This document shows positions 7,399 through 8,656 of a DNA stretch of 8,656 bases, in pieces. The translations under genes were made by a program, and so were the position numbers. Origin of the DNA: JALVCQ01 sp964452325 (GTDB lineage: Bacteria > Bacteroidota > Bacteroidia > JAADEI01 > JALVCQ01); NCBI GenBank assembly GCA_964452325.1, contig CAYVLB010000082.1:1-8656 (forward strand), given 5' to 3'. The first letter of the stretch is position 1. Each line of letters begins with the position of its first letter. The notes under the pieces are model-generated. The model was not told the DNA's origin. It made no database searches and saw nothing but the letters and a program-made list of their open reading frames with translations.

Positions 7399-7406
7399 CA
7401 AAGGTA
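7399..7406 (-). promoter_or_regulatory. Putative Bacteroidota -7 promoter box (TACCTTTG) for the methyltransferase
   Basis: Read on the minus strand the octamer is TACCTTTG, matching TAnnTTTG and identical to the box before the LTD gene. It lies 57 bases upstream of the methyltransferase ATG, in the AT-rich 135-base gap after the barrel gene. The likely transcription start near 7393 would leave a leader of about 50 bases. No TTG/TTTG is seen at a normal -33 distance. Being truly intergenic, this one is more credible than the 3244 box and argues that the methyltransferase can be transcribed independently of the barrel gene. Confidence 0.5.
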
Positions 7407-7442
7407 AATAAGTTGGCGGCGTGTTATTGGTTGATCTCTTAT

Positions 7443-7455
7443 GGTGGTTTCCACC
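7443..7455 (-). other. Short perfect inverted repeat (GGTGG-AAA-CCACC) after the barrel gene
   Basis: On the minus strand GGTGG AAA CCACC can form a 5-bp GC-rich stem with a 3-base loop, starting about 21 bases past the stop codon of the barrel gene. It is placed like a terminator, but the bases after it (ATAAGAG) give no U-tract and the stem is short. It could be a weak terminator, an mRNA 3'-end stabiliser, or chance. Confidence 0.25.
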
Positions 7456-7476
7456 TACGGATAGCCGCAGCGGTAA

Positions 7477-8655
7477 TCAGCGGATCTTATATTGTACGGT
7501 GAATATTACGTAAGGTGCAATGAGTTGAGTCCGTTGGTGAAAGATGCGAATGTCGGAGATGTTAAAGTCTTCACTGATACTTTGCCCTAATAGGTTCCAT
7601 CCGTTGAGGACAAATTGCCAGGGGGAGTTGTCGGGTTCGTAGGTGAGTTTGGTGATTAAGTTGTGGGTAATGTTTCGGCTCCCCCCAAATGATCGTACGG
7701 GCTGAATTTCATAGTGCACTGCCAACCGGAACGGGAAGGCCTCGGGATTCCATTGAATGGTAGGTCCCACAGATAGGGTGATTAGCGGCACCTGCTGAGA
7801 GTGCCATTGGTAAGTTAGCGCTGTCCATCCTTCCAGCTCCAGTACGATCGGATCAATGCCTTCATATGCCAGATTGAAATTACAATCGGCAGATAAGGAT
7901 TGGGTAGGCAATGTTACATTATTTATTAGTCGTTGATCGGATGAATATGTAAGATTCCATGCGACAAATCCTGATGTGGTAATGGATGACTTAAATAGAT
8001 GCCCATTGATGACAATGTTGTCGATTGGCTGCAGAATATTCTGGGGATAACGGATTCGATCCGCCCCGATAAATTGGGTGTTGTATCGTACAGGATGGGC
8101 GGTGCGGGTTAATATGAGCCCTATGTAGAACGATTGGCGTGTACGAAAGCGTTGATAACGGATCTGAAGCTGTCGTTGCCGATATGGTTGAAGGGAGGGA
8201 TTCCCTTGAACGATTTCTTGGGGAGATGTTACGTACGCGATGGAAGTGAGGCGAAGTAGTGAAGGCTCGTGAATTTGCTCGCTGTATCTGATGCTAATGG
8301 TGCGCTGCCGTGATAGTTCCCACTTTGCCGACAGCCGTGGTAAAACATAGATTTGTTTATGATCATGGTAGTCAGCTTGCCCAGAGTCCACGTTACGACG
8401 ATATTCAATTATGGTGGCAAAGCCAGTGTAGGTGGCATTCCCGAGGATGCCTTGTGCCCCACCTGTGGCAAAGAAAGCTGATTGTTTGACGTCCCACAGC
8501 TGACGGACAACGGTTCTTAAAGGGATCGGCGAATCCGATAATCTGCTGGAATCAGGAGCCTGAAAACGAAAGTCGATTAATGCAGATTGTTGAATAAGAC
8601 CTGCCCGGGTGTTGATATGGAACTGATCGTTGAGAAGGTAGTAATAATCAATCAT
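7477..8655 (-). CDS. Outer-membrane beta-barrel protein, TonB-dependent-receptor type, C-terminal part (N-terminus outside window)
   Basis: The last 392 codons of a gene that runs off the right edge; the ATG at 8655 is simply the last codon in view, so it is probably not the start. The protein shows alternating polar/hydrophobic strands rich in Tyr, Arg and Gln (for example YVLPRLSAKWEL, RTISIRYSEQ, LQIRYQRF, SFYIGLILTRT), as expected for transmembrane beta-strands of a large barrel. The segment EPSLLRLTSIAYVTSPQEIVQ followed by GNPSLQPY (151-158) matches the GNP.L.P hallmark of the Bacteroidota outer-membrane barrel family PF14905 (OMP_b-brl_3), found in TonB-dependent receptor-like proteins. 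The final strand, YVIFTVQYKIR, fits a barrel terminus. The plug and any carboxypeptidase-regulatory-like domain would lie outside the window, so TonB dependence is inferred and the substrate cannot be told. The methyltransferase follows on the same strand after 135 bases. Confidence 0.78.
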   Translation of the reverse strand: MIDYYYLLNDQFHINTRAGLIQQSALIDFRFQAPDSSRLSDSPIPLRTVVRQLWDVKQSAFFATGGAQGILGNATYTGFATIIEYRRNVDSGQADYHDHKQIYVLPRLSAKWELSRQRTISIRYSEQIHEPSLLRLTSIAYVTSPQEIVQGNPSLQPYRQRQLQIRYQRFRTRQSFYIGLILTRTAHPVRYNTQFIGADRIRYPQNILQPIDNIVINGHLFKSSITTSGFVAWNLTYSSDQRLINNVTLPTQSLSADCNFNLAYEGIDPIVLELEGWTALTYQWHSQQVPLITLSVGPTIQWNPEAFPFRLAVHYEIQPVRSFGGSRNITHNLITKLTYEPDNSPWQFVLNGWNLLGQSISEDFNISDIRIFHQRTQLIAPYVIFTVQYKIR

Positions 8656-8656
8656 G

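Overview
The window looks like chromosomal DNA of a member of the Bacteroidota. Three things point there. (1) The protein families: a large NtrY-like membrane sensor kinase, a secreted multi-module lamin-tail-domain (LTD) protein with a DGDG-bearing C-terminal beta-domain, and the barrel part of an outer-membrane TonB-dependent-receptor-like protein. (2) Two TACCTTTG boxes, matching the Bacteroidota -7 consensus TAnnTTTG. (3) No clear Shine-Dalgarno sequences. Base composition is moderate in sampled 60-base rows (about 53-58% GC in the kinase and LTD genes, 40-47% in the methyltransferase gene). Genus or family cannot be named from the sequence alone.

Layout: bases 2-3229 (+) hold the 3' part of an NtrY-like histidine kinase gene that is open to the left edge. 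Bases 3277-6621 (+) hold a secreted protein built from an N-terminal beta-sandwich-like module, three repeated Ig-like/LTD units and a FlgD/CHU_C-like C-terminal domain. These two genes point the same way with a 47-base gap (29 bases if the TTG at 3259 is the start). After a 39-base convergent gap, two minus-strand genes follow: a TylF/MycF-type O-methyltransferase (6661-7341), and the C-terminal 392 codons of an outer-membrane beta-barrel protein (7477-8655) that runs off the right edge. The 135-base gap between them carries a promoter-like box facing the methyltransferase. No stretch over 300 bases lacks a gene, and I saw no tRNA, rRNA, CRISPR array, insertion sequence or integrase.

Functionally, the kinase probably senses an envelope or extracellular condition. 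It has two extracytoplasmic regions and no response regulator gene beside it in the window. The LTD protein should be exported and act at or outside the envelope. The methyltransferase probably modifies a sugar or a small glycosylated molecule, and the barrel protein sits in the outer membrane. The genes share an envelope theme, but nothing proves they form one pathway. I do not see a clearly new multi-gene system. The most distinctive signal is the cysteine layout of the LTD protein: exactly six cysteines, one in each Ig-like domain and one in each module just before an Ig-like domain, and none in the last LTD, which is not followed by one. Next come an unusual ATP-lid motif in the kinase and strong local strand bias in G and C.
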